Below are positions 54,671 through 63,806 of a DNA stretch of 64,000 bases, in pieces. Origin of the DNA: Desulfobacter sp. (GTDB lineage Bacteria > Desulfobacterota > Desulfobacteria > Desulfobacterales > Desulfobacteraceae). The stretch lies in assembly GCA_028768545.1 (NCBI GenBank), contig CP054838.1, forward strand, positions 3,841,001-3,905,000. The letters run 5' to 3'. The notes under the pieces were generated by a model. It was not told the origin of the DNA and did not search any database. It saw only the letters and a list, made by a program, of their open reading frames with translations. The position numbers were made by a program, and so were the translations under genes. Position 1 is the stretch's first letter, and every line of letters begins with the position of its first letter.

Positions 54671-55930
54671 GTGACTTCATCCAAAGGCCGTGACCAGGGC
54701 TCCTGGGACCTGTTATTCATCCATGCCAACCTGGCCTGCATGACAGATGCCAAATACACGACGATTAAAAACGGGGCACTGGCCGTTTCAGGCGATAAAA
54801 TTGCCTGGATTGGCCGAACAGATGAATTAAACAAAGAGATATCTGACCTGGCAGACCAGGTGATTGACTGCAGGGGCAAATGGATACTTCCCGGATTTGT
54901 TGACTGCCATACCCATTTAATCTGGGCAGGATCCAGGTCCACTGAATTTGAAATGCGGCTGGCAGGCAAGACCTACGAACAGATCGCCTCCCAGGGCGGG
55001 GGAATATTTTCTACGGTAAATGCCGTGCGCAAAGCGTCCCAAACCCAGTTGTTTGATACTGCTGCCAAACGGGTCCAATATTTTTTAACCCAGGGCATCA
55101 CCTGTGTGGAAATCAAATCCGGGTACGGACTGGATCTTGAAAATGAGCTTAAAATGCTGGCCGTGGCCCGGCGGCTCGGCCGGGAACTGCCCGTTCATGT
55201 TGAGCCCACATTTTTAGGGGCCCATGCCCTGCCCCCTGAATTTTCAGGCAGGTCCGACGATTATGTGGATCTTGTAACAGAGACCATGCTGCCCTGTGTC
55301 AAGGATCAGAACATTGCAACGGCAGTGGATGTGTTCTGCGAAACCATTGCCTTTTCCAAAGACCAGACCCGCACCCTGTTCAGCAAGGCCCGTGATCTCG
55401 GGTTCAGGGTCAAACTTCATGCAGAGCAGCTTTCAGACAACAAGGGCGCACAATTGGCCTCAGAATTTGAGGCGCTCTCCTGTGATCATTTGGAATACCT
55501 CTCCCTGGACGGGGTCAGGGCCATGGCCCGGAAAAATGTTGTGGCCGTTCTTCTGCCAGGAGCCTTTTATATGTTAAAAGAGACCCAAACACCTCCCATT
55601 GACCTTTTAAGGCAGTATGGGGTGCCCATGGCGCTGGCCACAGACCTTAACCCTGGCACAAGCCCCGTGTTCAGCATGGCTCCGGTCATCAACATGGGCT
55701 GCCTGCTCTTTGGCATGACCTGTGAAGAGGCCGTTGCCAGGGCCACCATCAACGGGGCAAAGGCATTGGGACTGGACTCAAAAAAAGGGAGTTTGGAAAT
55801 TGGAAAGGATGCTGACCTTGTGGTCTGGGATATTGATTCTCCTGCCGATTTAGCCTACCTTATCGGCCGGGCGCCGGTAAATATGGTGGCTGTTTCAGGT
55901 AAAATCGAGTATAAGGCAAAATCCTGTTAA
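54671..55930 (+). CDS. hutI: Imidazolonepropionase
   Basis: Start GTG 54671, with AAGGAGA eight bases upstream; 419 residues. It hydrolyses imidazolone-5-propionate to formiminoglutamate. Metal ligands in PGFVDCHTHLIWAGSR, HVEPTFLGAHALPPEF, KLHAEQLSDNKGAQLA and ALATDLNPGTSPV (Asp). KSGYGLDLENELKML is a family landmark. No hutU is seen in the window, so the pathway is incomplete here. Confidence 0.95.
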   Translation: MTSSKGRDQGSWDLLFIHANLACMTDAKYTTIKNGALAVSGDKIAWIGRTDELNKEISDLADQVIDCRGKWILPGFVDCHTHLIWAGSRSTEFEMRLAGKTYEQIASQGGGIFSTVNAVRKASQTQLFDTAAKRVQYFLTQGITCVEIKSGYGLDLENELKMLAVARRLGRELPVHVEPTFLGAHALPPEFSGRSDDYVDLVTETMLPCVKDQNIATAVDVFCETIAFSKDQTRTLFSKARDLGFRVKLHAEQLSDNKGAQLASEFEALSCDHLEYLSLDGVRAMARKNVVAVLLPGAFYMLKETQTPPIDLLRQYGVPMALATDLNPGTSPVFSMAPVINMGCLLFGMTCEEAVARATINGAKALGLDSKKGSLEIGKDADLVVWDIDSPADLAYLIGRAPVNMVAVSGKIEYKAKSC

Positions 55931-55965
55931 CCCTTAATCCCAATTGCCCTCCAGGGTATGCACCC

Positions 55966-57153
55966 TTGGGGGAAACCCGGGCCGCCTGGATCTCCCTGGA
56001 TCTGGCAGCAGCGGCCCTTATCTTCTGGTGCCTTGTGATCCCGTCCACCACTCTTTTTTTCAACAGCCTTGCCATTGGAACCCTTTTGGCTGCAGTTGCA
56101 GTCTCCCTGGTCTCTTTTTTCCCGGGCACGCCTTTAAGAAAAACACCCACGGCCCTGTATGATGAACGGGACACCATGTTTGCCAGGAACAATATCCAGC
56201 ATTATCCCGACCTCATGGAGGCCTATTATACCCTGCGGCCTGAAAATTATTCCAAAGACAAGCAGATTCACAACAAACCCGAATTCGGTGACCGCAGCCA
56301 GCGTTTTCACGATGACTATGCCGCCCCCTGCTATGGGGCAGCCTTTGACTACCTGGAAAAAACCATCCCCTTGTCCCAGGGAGAACCTGCCCCTGAAAAA
56401 AAACAGGTCAACCCAGATGCGTTTAACCATGCCCTCAAAGAGATGATCCTCTTTTACGGGGGGTGTGATATGGGCGTCATCCGCCTTTGCCCCTATCATT
56501 TTTACACGCACAAGGGGCGGCATGAAAAAAACTGGGGAGAAAAAACAGACCAGAGGTTTACCACGGCCATTGTTATTGTGGTGCCCATGCGGGTTGAGAT
56601 GATCAAACAGGCCCCGACCTCAACGGTGATCCAGGAATCCGCCCAAAAATACGTGGAAGCCGATAAAATTTCCAATATCATGGCCGGGTATCTCCGGCAG
56701 TTCGGGTATGGTGCCCGTGCCCACAACGATGCCAACTATGAAACCCTCTGCGTTCCCCTGGCCGTGATCACAACCGATCTGGATCTGCCCGTCACCCGCC
56801 CTGGCAAAAATATGCACATGGCAAATTTTTGCCTCATCTGTAAAAAATGTGCGGACAACTGCCCGTCCGGCTCCATCACCCACGGGCCCGAACCCGAATC
56901 CAGAGGGTTCCGGCATTGGACCATTGACCAGGAACGCTGCTTTTCATATTGGAAAACCATTGGATCTGACTGCGGCATGTGCATTTCAGTCTGCCCCTAT
57001 ACCAAACCCAACACCCTGATCCACAAACTGGTCAGATTCTATATTTCCAGAAACGGGATCAACCAGCGCCTGGCACTGCTCATGGACGATCTTTTATACG
57101 GACGGAAAAAAATTATACCCAAGACAAACCCAAAAAAAATTTTCAGGTGTTAA
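55966..57153 (+). CDS. Membrane-anchored reductive-dehalogenase-like protein (RdhA-like), possible internal deletion
   Basis: About 395 residues from a TTG at 55966; the start is uncertain, as the frame is open further upstream. Two N-terminal membrane helices (AAAALIFWCLVIPSTTLFF; LLAAVAVSLVSFFPG) replace the usual Tat signal. The body matches the RdhA fold: YDERDTMFARNNIQHYPDL, PYHFYTHKGRHEKNWGE, VIVVPMRVEMI, GYGARAHNDANYETLCVPLA. Two cluster motifs follow: NFCLICKKCADNCPSGSI and CGMCISVCPYTKP. Relatives have a glycine-rich segment (DAGLGE-GR-type) of about 25-30 residues after the VPLA point, lining the corrinoid site; here VPLA joins VITTDLDLP directly. With no rdhB nearby, it is an orphan. 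Function as a dehalogenase is doubtful, and other corrinoid or Fe-S roles are possible. Confidence 0.75.
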   Translation: MGETRAAWISLDLAAAALIFWCLVIPSTTLFFNSLAIGTLLAAVAVSLVSFFPGTPLRKTPTALYDERDTMFARNNIQHYPDLMEAYYTLRPENYSKDKQIHNKPEFGDRSQRFHDDYAAPCYGAAFDYLEKTIPLSQGEPAPEKKQVNPDAFNHALKEMILFYGGCDMGVIRLCPYHFYTHKGRHEKNWGEKTDQRFTTAIVIVVPMRVEMIKQAPTSTVIQESAQKYVEADKISNIMAGYLRQFGYGARAHNDANYETLCVPLAVITTDLDLPVTRPGKNMHMANFCLICKKCADNCPSGSITHGPEPESRGFRHWTIDQERCFSYWKTIGSDCGMCISVCPYTKPNTLIHKLVRFYISRNGINQRLALLMDDLLYGRKKIIPKTNPKKIFRC

Positions 57154-57235
57154 AAAATATAAAAAACCGCTTCCCTCCCTGGCCCATGAGTCCTATAATC
57201 ACCCCTGTTGGCGTGTATTCAACCAGAGGAAAAAT

Positions 57236-57889
57236 ATGAGAATTTATGCCATTGCCGATATTCACGGCAAGCAGACCCATATTAAAAGCATTTATTCGGT
57301 GATCAAGGCCTTTGATCCGGACCTTGTTGTAGCGGCCGGGGATTTGACCCATTTTTTAAACTTTCGGACCTGCCTGGCCCAGCTGGACAGTCTGCCCGTA
57401 AAGGTTTTAGCCGTCCGGGGCAACACGGACTTAAAACGGATTAACTCCCACATAGACCGGGCCTCCAACATGACAACCCTCACCCATATCCCCTTAAAAA
57501 TAAAAGATTTTTCCTTTGTGGGTGCAGGCGGAACATGGGTGCTGCCCTTTGCCTCCCGCATCTGCCTTAGGGAAAGGCAGAAACTTGCCGCCTTTGCCTC
57601 TCCCATGACCTTGGAAACCATCATGGTGGTCCATCCCCCGCCCAAAGGAATCTGCGACCGGGTGGGAAAAAGGTTCAGTGCAGGAAGTAAAAACATTAAA
57701 AATTTTATTCAAAAGGCCTGTCCCGGCCTTGTGATCTGCGGTCACATCCATGAGGATCCGGGATGGGCGCGACTGGGAAAAACAATTGTGGTCAACTGCA
57801 GCATGGGAAAAACCTGTGCCGGTGCCATCATTGACCTTGAACAAGGGATTGAGCCCAAGGTGACGCTAGTGCATCCGGACAGGATCTGA
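57236..57889 (+). CDS. Calcineurin-like metallophosphoesterase
   Basis: 217 residues. Ordered metal motifs AIADIHGKQTH, VVAAGDLTHF, VRGNTDLK, MVVHPPPK and VICGHIHEDPG are those of the YfcE/metallophosphoesterase family, with two metal ions. The substrate is unknown. AGAGG lies about eight bases before the ATG. It stands between the RdhA-like gene and cooT, all on the plus strand. Confidence 0.9.
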   Translation: MRIYAIADIHGKQTHIKSIYSVIKAFDPDLVVAAGDLTHFLNFRTCLAQLDSLPVKVLAVRGNTDLKRINSHIDRASNMTTLTHIPLKIKDFSFVGAGGTWVLPFASRICLRERQKLAAFASPMTLETIMVVHPPPKGICDRVGKRFSAGSKNIKNFIQKACPGLVICGHIHEDPGWARLGKTIVVNCSMGKTCAGAIIDLEQGIEPKVTLVHPDRI

Positions 57890-57934
57890 CCTTGTTTTAA
57901 GGCCGACATAATTAAATTGATAAAGGAAAACAAG

Positions 57935-58126
57935 ATGTGCGAATCCAATGTATATTTAAAGCAGGGAGATCAGGAAAAACTGATCATGGAAAATGTAGCG
58001 GCCATTACACCGGCAGAACCGGGCAAATTTATTCTCAAAGGACTTTTAGGGGAACAAATGGAAATTACCGGGATCATCCATGACATTAACCTCATGGGGC
58101 ATAAAATTATCCTGAAATCCGTATAA
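57935..58126 (+). CDS. cooT: CooT-family nickel-binding protein
   Basis: From ATG 57935 (AAGGA upstream) 63 residues. MCESNVYLKQGDQEKLIMEN and HDINLMGHKIILKS match the small CooT family, whose conserved N-terminal Cys2 binds nickel in a dimer. CooT aids Ni delivery to CO dehydrogenase in Rhodospirillum; CODH is not in this window. Its stop overlaps the next start (TAATG). Confidence 0.85.
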   Translation: MCESNVYLKQGDQEKLIMENVAAITPAEPGKFILKGLLGEQMEITGIIHDINLMGHKIILKSV

Positions 58127-58770
58127 TGCAAAATTTTTCAAACTATCTTAAGGCCATTGCCCAGGCCAACGCTATTGGTGTGCCATCTTGCCCCCAGGCG
58201 CTTGAACCCTCCCAGGATTGTCCGGACCAAGAGCCCTTTCAGCCTTCCGGGATCGCATGGATTTTCCATCCCGGCATGCTCCAGGACAGCCCGGACAAAT
58301 GGTGGGCGGATTTTAAATTTCGAAAGACCCTTCACGAGGGTATTGATATCTGCTTTTACAAAACAAAAACCAAACTCAAAGCCCTTAAACCCGGATCTAA
58401 GGTGCCGGCCATGGCCCACGGCATTCTTTTAAATATTTCCTGCGACCTGCTGGGCCATAGCATGGCAGTCTCCTATCCATATGCCCCATCTGTCCATTGT
58501 TCAGACAAAGCCAAAAATTGCCAAGAATATTTTCCGGTGCTGGTCTATTCACACCTGGACCCAAACCCCAAATTAAAACCCGGAGACAAGATTGCCAAAG
58601 GCCAGCTCATCGGACACACCTTTGATACAAGGACCATCAAATCAAAGCTGTTGTCCCACCTTCACCTGTCCTGTCTTCTCATTCCAAAGACGACCCCGGA
58701 CAGGGCCATGGACTGGACTCTTTTTTCAGACCGGGAAAAGGTGGGGTATATTAATCCGGTTTTTCTATAA
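58126..58770 (+). CDS. M23-like (LytM-fold) peptidase domain protein
   Basis: 214 residues. The metal motif pattern of M23 peptidases is visible: TLHEGIDICFYK (H-x3-D), LVYSHLDPNPKL and HLHLSCLL. PGDKIAKGQLIGHT is the usual strand between them. No signal peptide is seen, so its location is unclear. Coupled to cooT by TAATG. Enzyme activity is unproven because the domain is divergent. Confidence 0.7.
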   Translation: MQNFSNYLKAIAQANAIGVPSCPQALEPSQDCPDQEPFQPSGIAWIFHPGMLQDSPDKWWADFKFRKTLHEGIDICFYKTKTKLKALKPGSKVPAMAHGILLNISCDLLGHSMAVSYPYAPSVHCSDKAKNCQEYFPVLVYSHLDPNPKLKPGDKIAKGQLIGHTFDTRTIKSKLLSHLHLSCLLIPKTTPDRAMDWTLFSDREKVGYINPVFL

Positions 58771-58920
58771 AGAAATCCGGGCAAACCCTTTTGGGACAAG
58801 AACCCGGGATTCATTATCTTCAGGGTGTAAACCCAAAAGAAGAATTGAAAAAATTAAAAATTTGATCTATGATCACCTTCAATTTGAAACGCAGTTGAAA
58901 AACTTAGACGGAGAGGATGA

Positions 58921-59349
58921 ATGAAGACAATTAAATTCCTATTTTTTCTTATTATTCTGGGCCTTTTAGGCCTGCTTGTGTACCAGAACCAGGAGTATTT
59001 TCTTGCAACCTACCCATTGCACATTGATTTTAAAATATCCTCTTGGCAATACACGGCCATCCCACTTGCAAACATCGCCTATTGGGGAATTTGCCTTGGT
59101 CTCGGACTTTTAATCACAGGGCTTCGGGGCCTTTTTACTGCATTTCGCCTGGGGCGTGAAGTAAAAGAAAAAAATACCCGGATCGACCTGCTCAAAGGAG
59201 AGATCAACACCCTGAAAACAGAACTGGATGTTTACATCCATGATCCCTATATTAAAAAGCATTTAGAAAACCAGGCCGCCAGCCTCCAGGACGCACCTGA
59301 AAACGCAGCCGCCGAAAACGCGGAAGCGAAGGAAGAGGTCCAGGCGTAA
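58921..59349 (+). CDS. LapA-domain (DUF1049) membrane protein
   Basis: 142 residues. Two membrane helices (FLFFLIILGLLGLLVYQN; IAYWGICLGLGLLITGL) are followed by a coiled coil (KEKNTRIDLLKGEINTLKTEL) and an Ala/Glu-rich tail. This is the LapA/YciS form, linked in Escherichia coli to LPS assembly. GGAGAGG lies upstream. The 150 bp before it hold no gene I can support. It is followed 15 bp later by mutS. Confidence 0.75.
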   Translation: MKTIKFLFFLIILGLLGLLVYQNQEYFLATYPLHIDFKISSWQYTAIPLANIAYWGICLGLGLLITGLRGLFTAFRLGREVKEKNTRIDLLKGEINTLKTELDVYIHDPYIKKHLENQAASLQDAPENAAAENAEAKEEVQA

Positions 59350-59364
59350 CCTTATAGACCATCC

Positions 59365-62022
59365 ATGACCAAGAAAAAACAAACGCCCATGATGGCCCAG
59401 TTCCTGGCCATTAAAGAAATCCACCAGGACGCCATACTCTTTTACCGGATGGGGGATTTCTATGAGATGTTCCTGGAAGATGCCGTCAAGGCAGCCCATA
59501 TTCTGGAAATTGCCCTGACATCCAGAAATAAAAACGATTCAGACCCCATCCCCATGTGCGGGGTTCCGTATAAGGCTGCGGATACCTATATTGCAAAGCT
59601 TATTGAAAGCGGATGCAAGGTGGCCATCTGCGAACAGGTGGAAGATCCGTCCCAGGCCAAGGGGCTGGTCAAACGAGAGGTGGTCAGGGTCATCACCCCG
59701 GGAATGATTCTCAACGAATCTTTACTGGACAAGGGATCCAATAATTTTCTGGTGGCCCTGTCCAGGGTCAGGGACCATGCAGGACTTGCCTGTCTGGATA
59801 TTTCAACGGGCAGTTTCACCACCTGCCAGGTGAACCGCTCTTCAGGACCGCTCCCCTTGGCCCTGATCGACGAGGCCCTGAAACTTGCCCCAGGGGAAAT
59901 CCTTCTGCCGGAAAGCTTTAAAAACGACCCCAGTTACGCGCAGGTCAGACAGGCCTTTTCCCATCTTCAGATCACCTATATTGACAGCCGGGCCTTTGAC
60001 CTGGAAGAGGCTAAAAAACAGCTCGTCGAAAAATTTGCCACCCGCAGCCTTGAAGGATTCGGTATTGAACGCATGCCGGCGGCCATCTGCGCTGCAGGAG
60101 CGGTCATGTCCTATGTGGGGGAAACCCAGATGCAGGACACCCGGCATATTTTTAAAATCAGCCCCTATGATCTTAAGGATTTTCTGGTCATAGACGATAG
60201 GTCCTGCAAAAATCTGGAGCTGCTTTCAAACATCCAGACCCAGGATACCAAAGGCACCCTGATCCATATCCTGGATAAGACCGTCACAGCCATGGGCAAG
60301 CGCTTGATCAAAAAATGGATCCGGTATCCCCTGGTGGACAAAGAGAAGATCTGTGAGCGGCTGGACAGCCTGGATGAATTTTTAAATGCCCCGCAAATTC
60401 ACCAGTCCATTACCAGCCGGTTGAAATCCGTATATGACCTGGAGCGCCTGGGCAGTAAAATTGCCATGGGCCAGGGCAATGCCAGGGACATGATCTCTCT
60501 TAAAAATTCACTTGCCCACATTCCGGATCTGATCCGGGATTTATCCCAATTCACCCATCCCATGCTCAACGGCAGCCGGATCAATGACCCTCAGGAGCTG
60601 ATTGACCGCTTGGGCCAGCTTACCCGTCTCATTGAATCGGCCATCAGGGAGGATGCTGTCCATCTCCTCAACGAGGGCAATCTCATCAATGACGGGTATG
60701 ACCCAGAACTTGACGAGCTTTTGGCCATTACCCGGGACGGTAAATCCTGGATCGCCAAGACCGAGGCCCGGGAAAAAGAAAAAACAAAACTCTCCTCGTT
60801 AAAAATCAAATACAACAAGGTCTTTGGGTATTTTATCGAAGTGTCCAGGGCCCAATCCGCCCAGGTGCCGGATCACTATATCCGTAAACAGACCCTGGTC
60901 AATGCCGAACGCTTCATCACCCAGGAGATGAAAGAGGTGGAAACCACCATTTTCAACGCCCAGGACCGCAGAAACACCCTTGAGTACGAAATTTTCTGCA
61001 AGGTCAGGGATGATGTGACCAAAGAGGCCAAAGCCATTCTGACCATGGCTGAATTTATTGCCCGGATTGATGTACTCCAGGGGCTTGCCAGGGCTGCCGT
61101 GGAAAATGGATATGTAAAGCCTGAAATCAATGAAAATGATGCCATCACCATCAAAGAGGGCCGGCATCCTGTGGTTGAAAAACTCATCCAGGGAGAGCGC
61201 TATGTTCCCAATTCCATTGCCATGGACAATGAGGCAAACCAGCTTTACCTGATTACAGGCCCCAATATGGCCGGTAAATCCACCGTCCTTCGCCAGGTGG
61301 CCCTTACGGTGCTCATGGCCCAGATGGGCTCTTTTGTTCCGGCCCAAAGCGCCTCTGTCTGCATCACGGACCGCATTTTCACCCGGGTGGGCGCTCTGGA
61401 CAATTTAAGCTCCGGACAGAGTACCTTTATGGTGGAAATGGAAGAGACGGCCAATATTGTGAATAATGCCACAAAAAACAGCCTGATTATCCTGGATGAA
61501 ATCGGCAGGGGCACCTCCACCTATGATGGGATGAGCATTGCCTGGGCAGTGGCGGAGTATCTCCACGATCTTCAGGGTAAAGGGGTAAAAACCCTCTTTG
61601 CCACCCACTACCATGAGCTGATACGATTGGAAAAGACAAAACCCAGGATTAAAAATTATAATATTGCGGTTAAAGAATTCAAGGATAATATTATATTTTT
61701 GCGCAGGCTTGTGCCCGGGGGAACCAACAAAAGCTACGGTATCCAGGTGGCAAGGCTTGCCGGGGTGCCCGACCCGATCATTGATCTTGCCAAAGCCGTG
61801 CTTGCTGAGGTTGAACAAGAACAGCCCCGGGTAGTTGAACCCATTCTTCCGGTAAAAACGAAAAAAAAGGCGAAAAAGGCAACCAACAAAGCGCAGATGG
61901 ACTTGTTCGGTCCTTCAAATTCAGAACTCAAAGAGATGCTGGACCAGGTGGATATTGCCATGATGACCCCCCTTGATGCCTTGAACTTTCTCAACAAACT
62001 CAAGCAAAAGGCCTGTTCATGA
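59365..62022 (+). CDS. mutS: DNA mismatch repair protein MutS
   Basis: 885 residues, full length. Mismatch-binding F-x-E in MGDFYEMF (about 29-36); connector, core and clamp domains; Walker A in TGPNMAGKSTVLRQVAL (about 630); Walker B in SLIILDEIGRGTSTYDGMSI. The C-terminal Lys-rich tail ends with a beta-clamp/dimer region. MutL is not adjacent. The stop overlaps the amidase start (ATGA). Confidence 0.98.
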   Translation: MTKKKQTPMMAQFLAIKEIHQDAILFYRMGDFYEMFLEDAVKAAHILEIALTSRNKNDSDPIPMCGVPYKAADTYIAKLIESGCKVAICEQVEDPSQAKGLVKREVVRVITPGMILNESLLDKGSNNFLVALSRVRDHAGLACLDISTGSFTTCQVNRSSGPLPLALIDEALKLAPGEILLPESFKNDPSYAQVRQAFSHLQITYIDSRAFDLEEAKKQLVEKFATRSLEGFGIERMPAAICAAGAVMSYVGETQMQDTRHIFKISPYDLKDFLVIDDRSCKNLELLSNIQTQDTKGTLIHILDKTVTAMGKRLIKKWIRYPLVDKEKICERLDSLDEFLNAPQIHQSITSRLKSVYDLERLGSKIAMGQGNARDMISLKNSLAHIPDLIRDLSQFTHPMLNGSRINDPQELIDRLGQLTRLIESAIREDAVHLLNEGNLINDGYDPELDELLAITRDGKSWIAKTEAREKEKTKLSSLKIKYNKVFGYFIEVSRAQSAQVPDHYIRKQTLVNAERFITQEMKEVETTIFNAQDRRNTLEYEIFCKVRDDVTKEAKAILTMAEFIARIDVLQGLARAAVENGYVKPEINENDAITIKEGRHPVVEKLIQGERYVPNSIAMDNEANQLYLITGPNMAGKSTVLRQVALTVLMAQMGSFVPAQSASVCITDRIFTRVGALDNLSSGQSTFMVEMEETANIVNNATKNSLIILDEIGRGTSTYDGMSIAWAVAEYLHDLQGKGVKTLFATHYHELIRLEKTKPRIKNYNIAVKEFKDNIIFLRRLVPGGTNKSYGIQVARLAGVPDPIIDLAKAVLAEVEQEQPRVVEPILPVKTKKKAKKATNKAQMDLFGPSNSELKEMLDQVDIAMMTPLDALNFLNKLKQKACS

Positions 62023-63785
62023 AAAAAGCCTGGCACCATATTGTCCTTTTGCTTGTCCTGATGGGATTTTGCTCCCTCGTCGTTGGGCACAAGGCCGTGG
62101 CAGGCCCTGCCAAGTCCAAATACCTGTCAGCAGATGGCTGCATCAAGCGGGTTAAAAAATCTCCTGTTGAACGCCAGAAAATTTCTTCATGGCTCAGGTG
62201 CATTAACCGATACAAGGATGTATACCAGCTTTATCCCGAAGATTCCTGGGCACCGGCAGGCATGTTCAAGGCAGGAGAACTCTATCACCAGCTTTACCGG
62301 CAGTCGGGCAGCATGGCCTATGAGGACAGGGCCCTTGAACTATTGACGCGGATTACTAAAAAATATCCCCAAAGCGCCTACAGCGGCAGGGCTAGAATCC
62401 TGAAAAAATCCATTGGTAAAAAACCATCCCCAGCAATCAAAACCTTGACGTCCAAAAAGGCAAAAACAAGGGATGACAGGGCCATTGCCCTTTACCAAAA
62501 AGAACTCAAGTCAAAACTTCGAACCAAGCATGCCAAACCGGTCCAGGCCAAATCCCCTGAAAAGAAAAGACCCGATCCCCTGCCCCTGGCAAGGCCTAAA
62601 AATATCCCGGTTCCTCTTCCTTTGCCCAAAACAGACACCCGGGTGACCGGCTTAAGGTTCTGGTCAAACCCGGAGTATACCAGAATCGTTGTCAACGCCG
62701 AAGGAGAAAGGCCCTATGCCCACAGGCTCCTGAAAAAAGATCCAAAGCTGAACAAACCCTTTCAGCGGCTCTACGTGGACATTGAAAAGGCAAGGCTTGG
62801 CAACAATGTATCCGAACACACACCCATTAACGATAATTTACTCAAACAGGCCAGGGCAGGACAATATAAGCCCCACACCGTCAGGGTGGTGGTGGATATA
62901 AAGGCCTTTGAAAACTATAAAATATTTTCATTGAAAGATCCTTTCCGAATTGTCATAGATGTCTGGGGGAAAAACGGACAATCTGCGCCCATGGACCAGA
63001 TGCAGACCGCCTTGAATACAAAAGCCCTACCGGAAAAACAAGACCGGGTGACCACGGACAATCTTAAATCCTCGGACATTGCAAGACAGCTGGCCCTTGG
63101 GGTCAGAAAGATTGTTATTGACCCTGGACACGGGGGCAAGGACCCTGGGGCGCCCGGCTATATCAAAGGGTTCTGGGAAAAGGATATTGTACTCAAACTA
63201 TCCAAAAACCTGGCAGAAAAACTGCGCAAGCGGCTCAACTGCGAAGTGCTGCTCACAAGGACATCGGACAAAAAACTCACCCTTGAAGAACGCACCGCCA
63301 TTGCCAACACCCAAAGGGCAGACCTGTTTATTTCCATGCATTGTAATGCCGCCCGAAACAAACGGCTGGCCGGTATCGAGACCTATATCCTCAACCTTGC
63401 AACCGATGACCAGGCCATTGCCGTTGCTGCCAGGGAAAATGCCACATCTGAAAAAAATATCTCAGACCTGGAATATATTCTGAGCGATCTGATGAAACAT
63501 GCAAAAATCGAAGAATCCACCCGACTGGCCAATGATGTTCACAAATCAATGGTAAAGGGAATGAAGAAAAAACATTCAAAGATCAACGATCTTGGGGTAA
63601 AACAGGCTCCCTTTTACGTTCTTTTAGGGGCCAGGATGCCCTCTATTCTCATTGAATCCTCCTTTATCTCCAATAAAACAGAATGCAAGCGGCTCATGAC
63701 CCAATCCTTTAGGGATGATATCTGCAACGCCATCACCGACGGGGTTGAAAAATATATCAATGCCACAAACCCAAAACATCTATAA
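62019..63785 (+). CDS. amiC: N-acetylmuramoyl-L-alanine amidase (AmiC type)
   Basis: 588 residues. Signal peptide (HIVLLLVLMGFCSLVVG), a TPR-like helical region (about 40-130), a Pro/Lys-rich linker, an AMIN domain (about 205-310, TGLRFWSNPEYTRIVVNAEG) and Amidase_3 (about 363-580). Candidate zinc ligands: His in VIDPGHGGKDPGA, Glu in GFWEKDIVLKL, His in LFISMHCNAA; catalytic Glu in ILIESSFISN. It cleaves septal peptidoglycan in the periplasm. Translationally coupled to mutS. Confidence 0.93.
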   Translation: MKKAWHHIVLLLVLMGFCSLVVGHKAVAGPAKSKYLSADGCIKRVKKSPVERQKISSWLRCINRYKDVYQLYPEDSWAPAGMFKAGELYHQLYRQSGSMAYEDRALELLTRITKKYPQSAYSGRARILKKSIGKKPSPAIKTLTSKKAKTRDDRAIALYQKELKSKLRTKHAKPVQAKSPEKKRPDPLPLARPKNIPVPLPLPKTDTRVTGLRFWSNPEYTRIVVNAEGERPYAHRLLKKDPKLNKPFQRLYVDIEKARLGNNVSEHTPINDNLLKQARAGQYKPHTVRVVVDIKAFENYKIFSLKDPFRIVIDVWGKNGQSAPMDQMQTALNTKALPEKQDRVTTDNLKSSDIARQLALGVRKIVIDPGHGGKDPGAPGYIKGFWEKDIVLKLSKNLAEKLRKRLNCEVLLTRTSDKKLTLEERTAIANTQRADLFISMHCNAARNKRLAGIETYILNLATDDQAIAVAARENATSEKNISDLEYILSDLMKHAKIEESTRLANDVHKSMVKGMKKKHSKINDLGVKQAPFYVLLGARMPSILIESSFISNKTECKRLMTQSFRDDICNAITDGVEKYINATNPKHL

Positions 63786-63806
63786 TCTATTAATAAGGAG
63801 AAGCCC

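Noticed and set aside
58592..58924. A small gene ending in a coupled ATGA before the LapA gene
   Set aside because: The frame overlaps the M23-like gene, has no ribosome site in the free part, and the translated tail resembles nothing known.
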